Part shown: positions 1 through 9,179 of the stretch, one piece after another
Position numbering within the stretch: the first letter of the stretch is position 1
Layout: each line of letters opens with the position of its first letter
Source: CANDOC01 sp965261725
GTDB lineage: Bacteria; Pseudomonadota; Gammaproteobacteria; Pseudomonadales; Endozoicomonadaceae
NCBI GenBank assembly: GCA_965261725.1
Contig: CBDHDU010000011.1
Span: 1 to 64,000 of the forward strand
Direction of reading: 5' to 3'
Length of the DNA: 64,000 bases
Made by a program: the position numbers and the translations under genes
Notes under the pieces: model-generated
Databases searched by the model: none
Seen by the model: the letters and a program-made list of their open reading frames with translations, nothing else
Told to the model about the DNA's origin: nothing

Positions 1-341
1 AAGTGATGAACAGCCGTTATATTCAGATGGCTTATTTCAAAGGTCTGAATACCAAAACCATTGTGTTCCGGCATGCATTACGCCCGATTCTTGCACCCTG
101 TTCTGGCACATTATCTTTATATGTTGCCTGGATTTTCTGCGGCGTAGTCGTTGTAGAAAAAGTTTTCAATTACCCAGGCATTGGCATGTTACTGGTCAAT
201 GCTATCTGCGAACGTGATTACCCGGTTATTCAGTCCACCTGTATGACGATGACATTACTCTGTATCGCCTGCTCATTCAGCGGCGACTTATGCGCACAAT
301 TATGTGACCCAGGCCAGAAAGAGCGGAGGCTGGGTGAATGA
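1..341 (+). CDS. ABC importer permease, DppB/OppB-like, C-terminal part (5' end outside window)
   Basis: The last ~112 residues of an inner-membrane permease of a dipeptide/oligopeptide/nickel-type importer; the gene begins left of the window. The segment AYFKGLNTKTIVFRHALRP matches the cytoplasmic loop that contacts the ATPase (EAA-type loop) in this family. It is followed by hydrophobic stretches and the typical VEKVFNYPGIGMLLVNAI segment. The stop overlaps the start of the next permease by ATGA (338-341), so the two are translationally coupled. The substrate cannot be told from this fragment; Sap, Dpp or another peptide type are all possible. Confidence 0.85.
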   Translation, partial: VMNSRYIQMAYFKGLNTKTIVFRHALRPILAPCSGTLSLYVAWIFCGVVVVEKVFNYPGIGMLLVNAICERDYPVIQSTCMTMTLLCIACSFSGDLCAQLCDPGQKERRLGE

Positions 342-1234
342 GCACGGAAATCACCTGCCCCCATCCTCAGTTTGTATTACACAGACTGTCCGTACGATGC
401 CTGTCGAGCCGGAGCGGGCGTATCGGGCTGACGCTTATAACACTGCATTTCGTCGCTTGTATTACTGCTCACTGCCTGCTGCCTTTTGGGTTTTCTTTTC
501 TGGATTATGCAACCCAGAACCCGGATACCGTTTTCCTGCCCCCGGACATACAGCACTGGCTTGGTACTGATGCAATGGGACGGGATGTACTGGCGCGCAC
601 ACTGCTTGGCGGTGCAGAAACGATGCAGGTTGCCTTACTTGCTACCCTCCTTTCCATAACAACAGGTATTCTTCTCGGTATTAGTGCCGGGCTTAGCGGA
701 GGAATCATTGATACCTTCATCTGTCGCTGCACTGATCTCTTTCGCGCTATTCCATGGATTCTGCCATTGCTGATGATAATCGCACTCTTTGGTCACAGCC
801 TGCTGTCATTGGTGCTGGTGCTGGGTATTTTCGATGCCTTTGATGTAGCCCGGGTTATCAGGGGAGCAACAACCGCAGAAGTCTATCTGGATTATATGAC
901 CGCCGCAAGATTGCGCGGAGAGAAACAGCTGACACTGATTACCCGCGAGATCCTGCCCAATATCTTTGGCATTGTACTGGTAGAAAGTGGTATGCGACTG
1001 ACATGGACGCTACTGCGTTTCAGTTCACTCTCTTTTCTCGGTTTTGGTGCCAGTCCTCCCAGTGCTGACTGGGGATTGATGATTGCCGAGAATGGCCCTT
1101 ACATTGCCATATCATTCTGGCCTGCCCTTGCCCCAGCTATAGCGCTTGCCAGCCTGATTATCGGCATCAATCTGCTGGCAGATGCCATCGATAGTTCTCT
1201 GCCCGGCAATCCTCGACATAATCAACGGGGTTAA
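338..1234 (+). CDS. ABC importer permease, DppC/OppC-like
   Basis: Second permease (298 aa) of the importer. The N-terminus has a short cytoplasmic tail and a first membrane helix. A soluble segment follows with the family signature HWLGTDAMGRDVLARTLLGG (about residues 75-95), then four to five membrane helices. The ATPase-contact loop (YMTAARLRGEKQLTLITREILPNI) sits around residues 187-210. Length fits the DppC family. The ATG at 338 overlaps the upstream stop, and the ATPase gene follows after 7 bp. It would pair with the upstream permease to form the membrane channel. With the ATPase gene split, transport function is doubtful. Confidence 0.9.
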   Translation: MSTEITCPHPQFVLHRLSVRCLSSRSGRIGLTLITLHFVACITAHCLLPFGFSFLDYATQNPDTVFLPPDIQHWLGTDAMGRDVLARTLLGGAETMQVALLATLLSITTGILLGISAGLSGGIIDTFICRCTDLFRAIPWILPLLMIIALFGHSLLSLVLVLGIFDAFDVARVIRGATTAEVYLDYMTAARLRGEKQLTLITREILPNIFGIVLVESGMRLTWTLLRFSSLSFLGFGASPPSADWGLMIAENGPYIAISFWPALAPAIALASLIIGINLLADAIDSSLPGNPRHNQRG

Positions 1235-1241
1235 TAGCAAA

Positions 1242-2147
1242 ATGCAAAGTCATAAAACCCTGCTTGAAGTTAATGCTCTGACCTTAAAGCAGAAAAGCAG
1301 CAACCGTCAGACAACAGCGACCATACTTAATCAATTAAATTTTAACCTCAGTTACGGTCAAACTCTGGGTATTATTGGCGAATCAGGCAGCGGCAAATCA
1401 ACACTCTTAAACTGTATTCTCGGATATATAAGGCCAGAATGTTATATCCAGCAGGGAAATATTCTGCTGAATGGTGAAAATATTATTACCTGTTCATCCA
1501 GTCGCCTGCAGCAATTGCGTGGCGGTGATATCGCTTTAGTGCCGCAAAATGCCGGCGTATCCCTTAACCCGGCTCTCCGTATTAATGCTCAAATAGAAGA
1601 AACGCTGGTTCTGCATACCCAGCTAGATAAAAAACAACGCTCATCTAAAAAGCGGGCGCTGTTACATCAGGTGAAACTGCCCGACCCGGAACATATTCTT
1701 AAACGTTACCCTCACCAGCTTTCCGGTGGTCAGCAACAGCGTGTGGCTATTGCTCTGGCACTGGCAGGAAATCCGAAACTGCTACTGATGGATGAACCTA
1801 CCAGTGGCCTTGATATTGAAAACCAACAGCAATTATTCAAACTCCTGCATGGTATTCAAAAGCAACAGGGTCTAAGCCTGTTACTGGTAACTCATGACCT
1901 GAACGCAGCTAAAGCGTTATGTCATAATGCGCTGGTATTGAAGCGTGGGGAAATTATTGAATCTGGTTCTCTGTCCAATATCCTCAGCAATCCCGCAATG
2001 CCGTTTACTCAGGCACTTGTTGAGGCTAACAGTGAAAATATTAAACCCCGTCGAGCCGAAAAAAACACCCCCATTCTGGTCTGTAACAATACCAGTGTCA
2101 CGCACACTCAAAAGCGATGGTTTTCAGTAACTGCTCAAAATTCGTAG
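1242..2147 (+). pseudogene. Fused double-ATPase of the peptide-type ABC importer, first nucleotide-binding domain (split by IS66)
   Basis: First ATPase domain. Walker A GESGSGKST, signature LSGGQQQR, Walker B LLLMDEPTS and the His of LLVTHD are all present. I chose ATG 1242 (MQSHKTLLEV) because it follows the upstream stop by 7 bp with a purine-rich ACGGGG ahead; a start at 1182 would overlap the permease. The IS66 element enters after codon ...RWFS at 2126, and the reading frame then ends inside the IS at 2147. Removing 2127-3859 joins this frame exactly to the second ATPase domain at 3860. The original product was therefore a single fused two-ATPase protein like YejF or GsiA. The first domain is complete and might fold by itself. 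Confidence 0.88.
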
Positions 2148-3851
2148 GCGAGTCAACACGCTGACATCAAAACTTTGTCCTTCGGAATCGGGCATAATCA
2201 AGTCTATGAACTCGCCTACAATTTCAGACCTTGAAACAGAAGTCAGCGAACTCAAGGCTTTTGTCAGCACGCTACTCGACAAAATCAATAAGCTGACAGC
2301 CGAAAATACCGCCCTGCGCGAGGAAATCCGGCACCTTAAAAAACTCAAGGGGCAACCAAAAATTCGCCCGAACAAAAAAACGTCGGAAGACGTTGAAAAT
2401 AAGGACAGTCAGTCAACGTCGCCAGCTGAAACGCCACCCAGGAGCAAACGTTCCCGATCACCGGAACCGGGTCGCACAGCCAAGCCTTCTCCTTCTTCTG
2501 TTCGTGAGGAAATTTGCCCGGCAGCGGGTGTACAGGATAACTGGAAGCGCAAAGGCTATCAGGATTTTACCCATGTTGATGTGAATCTGGAGTTCACGAC
2601 AACACGCTACCGTCGCGAAGTATGGCTTACCCCTGAAGGTCAGACTGTCATTGCACCGTTGCCTATCCATATAAAAGGTCGCTTCGGTGATAACCTCAGA
2701 TCCATGGTGCTGGATCTTTATCATTCCTGTAGTGTTACCCAACCGTTGTTGCTTGACTGGTTGCACAGCCATGGCTGCCCAATCTCTGAGGGCAAACTCA
2801 ATGCCTTACTGACGCAGGGGCATGAGCTGTTTCATCAGGAGCGGGAAGATATTCTCGAAACAGGTATTGCCTGTTCCCGTATGCTGCTTGTAGACGACAC
2901 AGGTGCTCGACATGATGGAAAAAACGGCTATTGCACGGTAATCGGTAACGACACTTTTACCGTATTTTCTTCAACCGACAGCAAAAGCCGCATTAATTTC
3001 CTGACCCTGCTTCAGGGAAAGCGTCGCTCTCATATCCTGAACCCGGCTGCACTCAGTTATATGAAGCAGGTAGAAATGGCTGACAGGTGGATTGATACCT
3101 TGTCTGCTTATGGGGAAATCCACTTTCTGAACGAAGCTGCCTGGAAAGCCTTTCTGGATGACCATAAACTCTTTGCCAAAGAGCAGCGTCGTAAAGCGAC
3201 AGAGGCTGTTCTCAAGGCAGGCCTGTTAAACAACGGCTGCCCTGAAGCCATGGTCATCCACAGTGACGGTGCCCGGCAGTTTGACACGGCGTTTGAACAT
3301 TCCCTGTGCTGGTTCCATGCCAGCCGCCCACTGGCAAAGCTGATCCCTGCCAATAAGCAGGAACGGGCTGCCCGTGACTGGATGGAAAAGCAGTTCTGGC
3401 ATATATACGACGATATTGAGACCTATTGCCAAGCGCCGACAGCCATACGGAAGGCGCAGATTGAACAGGATTTTAATCACTGGGTGGCGACACAGTCTGA
3501 CTATCCTGACCTTCGTGCTGTCCTGGGTAAGCTTCACCGGGCACGGGAGGAGTTATTGCTGATACTAAAGTATCCATGGCTGCCACTTCATAATAACCTG
3601 AGTGAGCGGCAAATCAGGGAGTACGTGAAACGACGAAAGATCAGTGGTGGCACTCGAAGTCATCTCGGTCAGCGTTGCCGGGATACATTTGCAAGCCTGA
3701 AAAAAACATGCAGGCTGCACGGCATATCCTTCTCCAACTATCTAAAAGATAGAATCTGCGGAACCCAGATGATTCCCAGACTGTCAGACGTGGTGCGGGA
3801 TAAATCTGCCCGGCTCATGGGTGATGCCGCCTACGGATTTTGAGCAGTTAC
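2127..3851 (+). mobile_element. IS66-family element (ISBst12-like, single transposase), copy A
   Basis: A 1725-bp element with near-perfect terminal inverted repeats starting GTAACTGCTCAAAATTCG at the left and reading GTAACTGCTCAAAATCCG inward from the right. It is flanked by an exact 8-bp target duplication GGTTTTCA (2119-2126 and 3852-3859). It carries only the large transposase, without the tnpA/tnpB accessory genes, as in the ISBst12 branch of IS66. A second copy of the same length lies at 46435-48159. It splits the double-ATPase gene. Confidence 0.95.
2206..3843 (+). CDS. IS66-family transposase (copy A)
   Basis: 545-aa transposase, intact. A leucine-zipper-like N-terminal coiled coil (residues 1-50) precedes a Lys/Pro/Ser-rich linker (50-100). 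The DDE catalytic core follows with LLVDDTGARHDGKNGYC, the HSDGARQF and HASRPL region, and the C-terminal LPLHNNLSERQIREYVKRRKISGGTRS block typical of IS66 TnpC. It is nearly identical to the protein at 46443-48080, with a few substitutions in the N-terminal third. Its last codons overlap an outward-facing start codon at 3821/3824 that continues into the interrupted ATPase gene. Confidence 0.93.
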   Translation: MNSPTISDLETEVSELKAFVSTLLDKINKLTAENTALREEIRHLKKLKGQPKIRPNKKTSEDVENKDSQSTSPAETPPRSKRSRSPEPGRTAKPSPSSVREEICPAAGVQDNWKRKGYQDFTHVDVNLEFTTTRYRREVWLTPEGQTVIAPLPIHIKGRFGDNLRSMVLDLYHSCSVTQPLLLDWLHSHGCPISEGKLNALLTQGHELFHQEREDILETGIACSRMLLVDDTGARHDGKNGYCTVIGNDTFTVFSSTDSKSRINFLTLLQGKRRSHILNPAALSYMKQVEMADRWIDTLSAYGEIHFLNEAAWKAFLDDHKLFAKEQRRKATEAVLKAGLLNNGCPEAMVIHSDGARQFDTAFEHSLCWFHASRPLAKLIPANKQERAARDWMEKQFWHIYDDIETYCQAPTAIRKAQIEQDFNHWVATQSDYPDLRAVLGKLHRAREELLLILKYPWLPLHNNLSERQIREYVKRRKISGGTRSHLGQRCRDTFASLKKTCRLHGISFSNYLKDRICGTQMIPRLSDVVRDKSARLMGDAAYGF

Positions 3852-4498
3852 GGTTTTCACGACACCCCGCTTTACCTGTATTTAATAAACTCAATTTTCA
3901 ACTGAATAAAGGAGAATGTATTGCCATCAATGGTCCATCCGGTTGTGGCAAAAGTACATTACTGCGAACCATTGCAGGATTACATCCACTCAGTTACGGA
4001 CGTATTTTATTTCAGGGGAAAACAATTCACCGGCTAAAAACCCGGTCTTTTTATCTCAAAAAATCCATTCAATTGATTTTTCAGAATCCGGCATCAGCAC
4101 TAAACCCGCGTCATACTATTGGTGAAATATTGCAGGCTCCACTGACACTGCACCGTAAATGCGGGCTGGCTGAATGTCGCAAACTGACCGCCAGCCTGCT
4201 GGCAAAAGTCAGGCTGCCCAACCATTATGCACGACACTATCCTGAACAGCTGTCCGGCGGAGAGCAGCAGCGCATTGCAATTGCCCGCGCATTTGCCAGC
4301 GAGCCTGCGTTGCTGTTATGTGATGAGATTACAGCGTCGCTTGATGCCACAGCCAAGAAACTGATTATTGAATTACTGAATACCTTCAGAGAAGAAACAC
4401 ACTGCGCCTGCCTGCTGGTCAGCCATGACCCGATAACAATCTCAGGCATGGCTAACAGAGCCATGACTTTAAAGCCAACAGGGCTGACTGAACATTAA
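3821..4498 (+). pseudogene. Second nucleotide-binding domain of the split ABC ATPase, now read from a start inside the IS
   Basis: The host-derived part begins at 3860 (RHPALPVFNKLNF). It contains Walker A GPSGCGKST, signature LSGGEQQR, Walker B ALLLCDEITAS and the switch His in LLVSHD, so the domain is complete. A GTG/ATG pair at 3821/3824 in the IS66 right end opens an in-frame start (MMPPTDFEQLR), so a separate 225-aa ATPase could be made, perhaps coupled to transposase translation, which ends at 3843. The family usually needs two such domains per transporter. The stop at 4496-4498 directly abuts the convergent diguanylate cyclase gene. Confidence 0.85.
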
Positions 4499-5398
4499 TC
4501 AGGATACAACCGCTTGCTCTACCCGGTTGCGCCCATGATTTTTTGCACTGTAAAGTGCCCGGTCCGCCTGCTCCAGTACACATTCTGCCGGGCTGTCCAG
4601 ATCAACAGCCGCAAACCCGATACTCACTGTTAGTTGCTTTTGATGGGGAAACTGATAATTAGCGACCTGTTCACGGAAACGATTCAAAACATTCTCCGCA
4701 TCTTCCATCGTGATATCTGTCATTAGAATCACAAACTCTTCCCCGCCGTAGCGGAAAAGGCGGTCATGCTGACGAAAGCTGTTCATCATCAGGTCAGATA
4801 ACGACAATAACACTTCATCCCCTATCAGATGTCCAAACTGATCATTAACTGTTTTGAAATGATCAATATCCAGCAACGCCATCACCCAGCCCTGTGACTG
4901 TTTTTTGCGGGAGCGTGATTTACGCCGCTCCGGCGCATGCCCGTAAATATGCTGCAAAGTATCCTGCAGACTATGGCGATTGAATAAGCGGGTCAGGCGA
5001 TCGTGGGTGCTTCTTGCCATCAGCTCATGGATTGAATGATACATCTGGATCAGTAATAGCAGATCAGCAGGAGGTTCAGTTGTATCTATATCGAGTAATA
5101 ACTGGCAGGTATTTTCTTCATCCTGAGCGGCAGGCAGCGGCAAGCGAAGTGATACATCGGAGATAAATTGCTGCTGTTTTTTGACAGATACACCACTGGC
5201 AGCAAGGATATTGGTATTCTGATCGTCAGTGGTAATCAGAGCCACCGGTGCACCGTTAACCTGCTCACGCACCAACTCCACCAACAATTCATCAAGCGCT
5301 GATTTTTCACGACAAGCGGCCAGCCTGAGCATAGCTGGCGCCAGTCTATTGTCAGCCTTCAATCCAGACTGAACCCGGGTCGCTTCCTTGTGACTCAT
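4499..5398 (-). CDS. GGDEF-domain diguanylate cyclase
   Basis: 299-aa protein predicted to make cyclic-di-GMP. The N-terminal ~150 residues contain no recognised sensor and no clear membrane helix; this part looks GAF-like only in length. The C-terminal GGDEF domain (about residues 135-290) has RYGGEEFVILM, LLDIDHFKTVNDQFGHLIGDEVL and the closing DRALYSAKNHGRNRV. The product-inhibition site RxxD (RQHD) sits five residues before GGEEF, so feedback inhibition is expected. It is convergent with the ABC ATPase gene, with no gap between stops. Its signal input cannot be told. Confidence 0.93.
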   Translation of the reverse strand: MSHKEATRVQSGLKADNRLAPAMLRLAACREKSALDELLVELVREQVNGAPVALITTDDQNTNILAASGVSVKKQQQFISDVSLRLPLPAAQDEENTCQLLLDIDTTEPPADLLLLIQMYHSIHELMARSTHDRLTRLFNRHSLQDTLQHIYGHAPERRKSRSRKKQSQGWVMALLDIDHFKTVNDQFGHLIGDEVLLSLSDLMMNSFRQHDRLFRYGGEEFVILMTDITMEDAENVLNRFREQVANYQFPHQKQLTVSIGFAAVDLDSPAECVLEQADRALYSAKNHGRNRVEQAVVS

Positions 5399-5587
5399 GG
5401 TTATTATTTCCTGCTGCGCAGACCTGCTTCACTGACCGCAGGTTTAACACTAACACCTTAATAAAATGCAGGATCAGGTCTTAGTGCCAGTTTGGTTTTA
5501 TTTATCCTTATATAAACACATGTTTCATTAAACAGCTACGCAGATAGCCTGACAATATCACAGCCGCGATTATCTCTATCTCAGCAG

Positions 5588-6664
5588 TTAATTATGAGAA
5601 AGGTCAATATCGATAATTGCCAGCGTCATATTATCTTCATGTTTTTTATCGTGGGGCATAATCCACCCATTATCAATCGCCTCTTTCATCCCCTTATCAA
5701 GGCTATGAGTTTCCAGATACTTCTGCAGACCAAACTCACTGGCAAGCCCTCTATGCTCTGTAGCCCCATTCCCCTGACGCTGCTCAACCACTTCATGTAC
5801 TTTTATAAGAGCATTTTCCAGAGACTCATTTATAACCAGCCTGACAATTTCATAGGGATGAACTGCTATTCCGTCACAATAAATACATACCCGGCATTTG
5901 GCTGGAAGCGCATAGTCACAACTATCAATAGCTGCCGGATGAAAATCACTATGACGAATATTAGTGCTAGGTTGACACAGAAACATCGGCAAGGATGCCA
6001 TTCGATATTGTTCTGCCTGTTGGTCTTTGAACACTCCATCACCACTCAAAAAATTCTGTAGTGAAAAATGCTCCTTAATTTCCATAACGCCACCATATAT
6101 TGATGTCAGTAATGGTAATTGAGGGCTTTGAAGTTCATCTTCCTGATACTCCTTTTCCTGAGGCATAATTACGACCGTGCAATCCCCGGAAGTATGCACC
6201 TTCAATACATTTGAGCCAGCAATAAATTCAATTAATGAAAAGCAAGTACCGCTTTTCTTACTCACGTTACTATCAGTTTCAATTTTGTGTTTTGCATCGC
6301 CTGCTGCTTCAGCAACAGATCTCCCTTGAAGCAACTGACCAGCAAAATGCTGTGCAATATCATGCCCTTGATCCCCATGACCATCCATTACAGCAACATA
6401 ACGATCAGATACCATACAACAATCCTGATTAACATCTCGGAAGCTTCCTCTAATTGAGGACGCTACTGCTGTAACTACCATTTCAGGTGTATTTTTAATT
6501 TTTACAGAGAAAGCATTATCCTTTAAGCGCGGGTCTTTTTTATTACAGTAAAAAGTGAAAGGCAGCTTCTTTTCTGGAAAGGGTTCTGAAAACGAAAAGC
6601 AGCTGTAAAGGAGAGCAAAGAGAATAAGGCAACAAGATAATTTCTGACGCAATAGTGAACACAT
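5588..6664 (-). CDS. Exported PP2C-type (PPM family) protein phosphatase
   Basis: 358-aa protein with an N-terminal signal peptide (basic MCSLLRQK, then a hydrophobic run to about residue 26), followed by a Ser/Thr phosphatase fold of the metal-dependent PPM family. Metal-binding motifs appear in order: NQD near residue 80, VMDGHG near 95, the STSGD-like HTSGDC near 160, the CDG of IYCDGI near 265, and EDNMTLAIIDI near the C-terminus. The catalytic set therefore looks complete. Bacterial PP2C proteins are normally cytoplasmic (stress signalling, cell-wall kinases), so a leader sequence is unusual and suggests periplasmic or exported action, possibly on host proteins. No cognate kinase lies nearby. 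Confidence 0.8.
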   Translation of the reverse strand: MCSLLRQKLSCCLILFALLYSCFSFSEPFPEKKLPFTFYCNKKDPRLKDNAFSVKIKNTPEMVVTAVASSIRGSFRDVNQDCCMVSDRYVAVMDGHGDQGHDIAQHFAGQLLQGRSVAEAAGDAKHKIETDSNVSKKSGTCFSLIEFIAGSNVLKVHTSGDCTVVIMPQEKEYQEDELQSPQLPLLTSIYGGVMEIKEHFSLQNFLSGDGVFKDQQAEQYRMASLPMFLCQPSTNIRHSDFHPAAIDSCDYALPAKCRVCIYCDGIAVHPYEIVRLVINESLENALIKVHEVVEQRQGNGATEHRGLASEFGLQKYLETHSLDKGMKEAIDNGWIMPHDKKHEDNMTLAIIDIDLSHN

Positions 6665-6792
6665 ATCTTAATACCACTCTTTAATTATTTTTCAGTGGCA
6701 TTAAACATAGACGAAATCAAACAGAGTGGAGCCGAAAGCTCTTTCAAATTCCTATCAGGAAAAAATGATCAAAATAGCACACAGTTATAGCG

Positions 6793-6987
6793 CTATTGAT
6801 CCACCGAGCAAGAAACAACTTCAGCACTCTCAGAAGCCGTACCCACCCAACGGCAATCCCAGTTAATCGTACTGGTATCCGGCTCTAACACCTCATCTGC
6901 CTGCAGCAAAGCCATCGGGCCCAGCACTGCTTGCAGCAGCAAGACTTTTGCAAGTCTGAAAGCAAACTTCCTGGTTCTCTGTTTCAT
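6793..6987 (-). CDS. Small exported peptide, unknown function
   Basis: 64-70 aa depending on start; the Met at 6987 (MKQRTRKFAFRLAK) gives a clean signal peptide with a Lys/Arg-rich start, a hydrophobic core VLLLQAVLGPMALL and an Ala cleavage region LQADE. The mature part is about 35 residues, acidic, with two cysteines (WDCRW and VSCSV) that could form one disulfide. An alternative start lies 18 bp upstream at 7005. It stands alone, on the same strand as the phosphatase 128 bp downstream. I recognise no family. Confidence 0.5.
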   Translation of the reverse strand: MKQRTRKFAFRLAKVLLLQAVLGPMALLQADEVLEPDTSTINWDCRWVGTASESAEVVSCSVDQ

Positions 6988-7259
6988 ATTCCGGGCTTCC
7001 TGCATTCGTTAGGATGTCCGGAATAATAAGCTATATATATGTATGAGTTATATTAGACATGAGTTTATAGCCATAAAGGATATAAGACTAAAGTCTAACC
7101 CCTGGAACATAAACCAGCCCTGAAGCCCACACATGGGCAACTACATATGGGATAATGGCGGCAATTCAGTACAATAGCCGTCAAGCTCTGGTTGGCTGAG
7201 CCGTTCGCCCAGCGTCTTCCTGCCCGTTTGTCATATTTTGCCTGATAGTCAGCCGATTC

Positions 7260-9170
7260 ATGTCTCAGCCTGAAAACAGCAAAAACAGTAATAGCCGTGC
7301 GGTCAGCAACACCTCTCTGAGGCTGGAAGGGCGCGGTCAACGCTGGCTGGAAAAAATGGTCAGTGCGCCCCATCAGGAACCCTGGAGCATTACTTTCCTG
7401 CAGTTTGCCTGGACGGCTGGTCCCGTTACCCTGATTGCCGCCGCCAGTGCCTACTACACCGCCTATGGCACCACACTGCCCATCGAGCGCGCACTTTACT
7501 TCCTTGGTTATTCCCTGATTGCCGGTTTACTCGGTATTGCTGCCAAACTGGTTTATAACGTCACCCGTGGTCGCAAAGAGCAGCAGTCTAAACGGATTAT
7601 GCTGCAAACCATCGACCGGCTACCGGAACTGATTCACCGGGTACGCGATCTGCAACTGGAAAACCTGAGTGCCGAAAGCCGCCGCATCGAAGCTGCGGGC
7701 ATGTTGCTGCAACGCACCGATTTAAACCCGAGCAGTCTGGTCAGCGTAATTGAAGACCTGACCGGTGATAACGAGCTGGCGCGTAAAGCAGAACATATTG
7801 AAATGTATCGCCGTGCCGGACTCCACAACCGCATGCGTGACCTGGTGGCAGAAACCGAAACCCAGACCGAAGCCGTCTGTCAGGCATTACGCCAGACTCA
7901 CCCACGCATAGCTGCCAGCCTGCAACAGCGTTTGCAGGGACGAGCACCAGATCCCCGCGACGGACGTATTCGTGACGGACTGTTTCTTGAACGTATTCTG
8001 TCAGCGATCGAACAGGATAATGATGCGCTGATGACGCTCCACGATGTGGAAGAAATGCTCACTCTCTGCTTCGAGTTAATCTGCGATCGTCATATTGCCT
8101 ACCTAAAGTTTGAATATAACGGTCGCTGGCACCTGGCAAAAGCACTGGATCGTCTGGAAGAAGAACGTAACGACTACCGCATCAGCCGGGCACGGGTTTA
8201 CAGCCGACTCAAAGCATTGGCCGCTTTCCTCAACTACCGTGATGCCAGAGAAGATATTAATGCAGGCACCGGTCTAAGTTCTCATGCACTCTTAGCAGCG
8301 ATTACTGATGCGATTGATGCCCTGTGCCGGGATATTAATGATAACCGTCGCTTAATGCAGAACAGCCACGGCACCTTCTTTAACCGTAATATGAGTTCCC
8401 TGCAGCTGAAAACCATGCAGCTTAAACAGGCTCTGGCTCTCTATAACGAAGCCCATGAAGCTCATATTCGACTAGGCAGAGATCAGCAGGATTTCAGCCG
8501 GGCACTGAACCACTGGCAGAAGCGTTCCCTGTCAGACTCCAGAGATGATTCCCGACACCGTAATGAAAGCCTGAAGAAAGGTCTGATTATTTCCGAAGCT
8601 GAAATTCATCTGACGCCGGAAGAACGGGTTGAACTCGCCCTGAAAGTCGCCCCAATGATGGCAGGCACCCGCCTTTATCCGGGAACCGAAAATGCACCCG
8701 ATGGTGAAAAACGTCTGACCGTCAGCCGTGCAAAAGAACTGGCTGTTGAGATAGGCTTGCTGCTCGACCCGGTGATTCGTCTGAAGGACCCGCAGATTCA
8801 ACGGGCGATTGATGCCAGCCCGGCCACCAGTCTCGCGACAATTGAACCGGGGATGACCGGTAAAACCAAAGCCGCTCTGGGAGAATCACTGGCTGCCGCT
8901 GTGCATAAAAATCTGGCGCAGTCTTCTGAACGTCTGGCACAAAACCTGATCAAGTATTACCGGGTACCTCTCGGTGAAAGCACCATTGATTTTCTGTGTA
9001 AAACCTACGGAGCCAACCGGGAAAAACTGGAGTTTATTGCCGAGCACGAAGTACCACTTGGCAGCCGCAGTCCGGAACTGAATATCTCCAATATTCGCAT
9101 ACCGCCGATTCGCAACAGTTGGCAGATTACGCTTTATAATGCGATGAGGCAGCTAACGCTGGCGGCTTAA
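7260..9170 (+). CDS. Large inner-membrane protein of unknown function
   Basis: 636-aa protein. A hydrophilic N-terminus (~45 residues) precedes two hydrophobic helices at about residues 48-70 (LQFAWTAGPVTLIAAASAYYTAY) and 78-100 (ALYFLGYSLIAGLLGIAAKLVY). The remaining ~530 residues are soluble, mostly helical and rich in Arg, Leu and Glu, with no catalytic motif I can identify. The topology suggests an anchored cytoplasmic helical domain. GC content and codon use look like the cyd genes, so it is probably a resident gene. No operon partner is evident; the converging neighbour starts 10 bp beyond its stop. Confidence 0.75.
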   Translation: MSQPENSKNSNSRAVSNTSLRLEGRGQRWLEKMVSAPHQEPWSITFLQFAWTAGPVTLIAAASAYYTAYGTTLPIERALYFLGYSLIAGLLGIAAKLVYNVTRGRKEQQSKRIMLQTIDRLPELIHRVRDLQLENLSAESRRIEAAGMLLQRTDLNPSSLVSVIEDLTGDNELARKAEHIEMYRRAGLHNRMRDLVAETETQTEAVCQALRQTHPRIAASLQQRLQGRAPDPRDGRIRDGLFLERILSAIEQDNDALMTLHDVEEMLTLCFELICDRHIAYLKFEYNGRWHLAKALDRLEEERNDYRISRARVYSRLKALAAFLNYRDAREDINAGTGLSSHALLAAITDAIDALCRDINDNRRLMQNSHGTFFNRNMSSLQLKTMQLKQALALYNEAHEAHIRLGRDQQDFSRALNHWQKRSLSDSRDDSRHRNESLKKGLIISEAEIHLTPEERVELALKVAPMMAGTRLYPGTENAPDGEKRLTVSRAKELAVEIGLLLDPVIRLKDPQIQRAIDASPATSLATIEPGMTGKTKAALGESLAAAVHKNLAQSSERLAQNLIKYYRVPLGESTIDFLCKTYGANREKLEFIAEHEVPLGSRSPELNISNIRIPPIRNSWQITLYNAMRQLTLAA

Positions 9171-9179
9171 TACTGAATA

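Noticed and set aside
5594..6061. 155-aa frame antisense to the phosphatase gene
   Set aside because: Lies wholly opposite a gene with all catalytic motifs; no start signal or recognisable domain.
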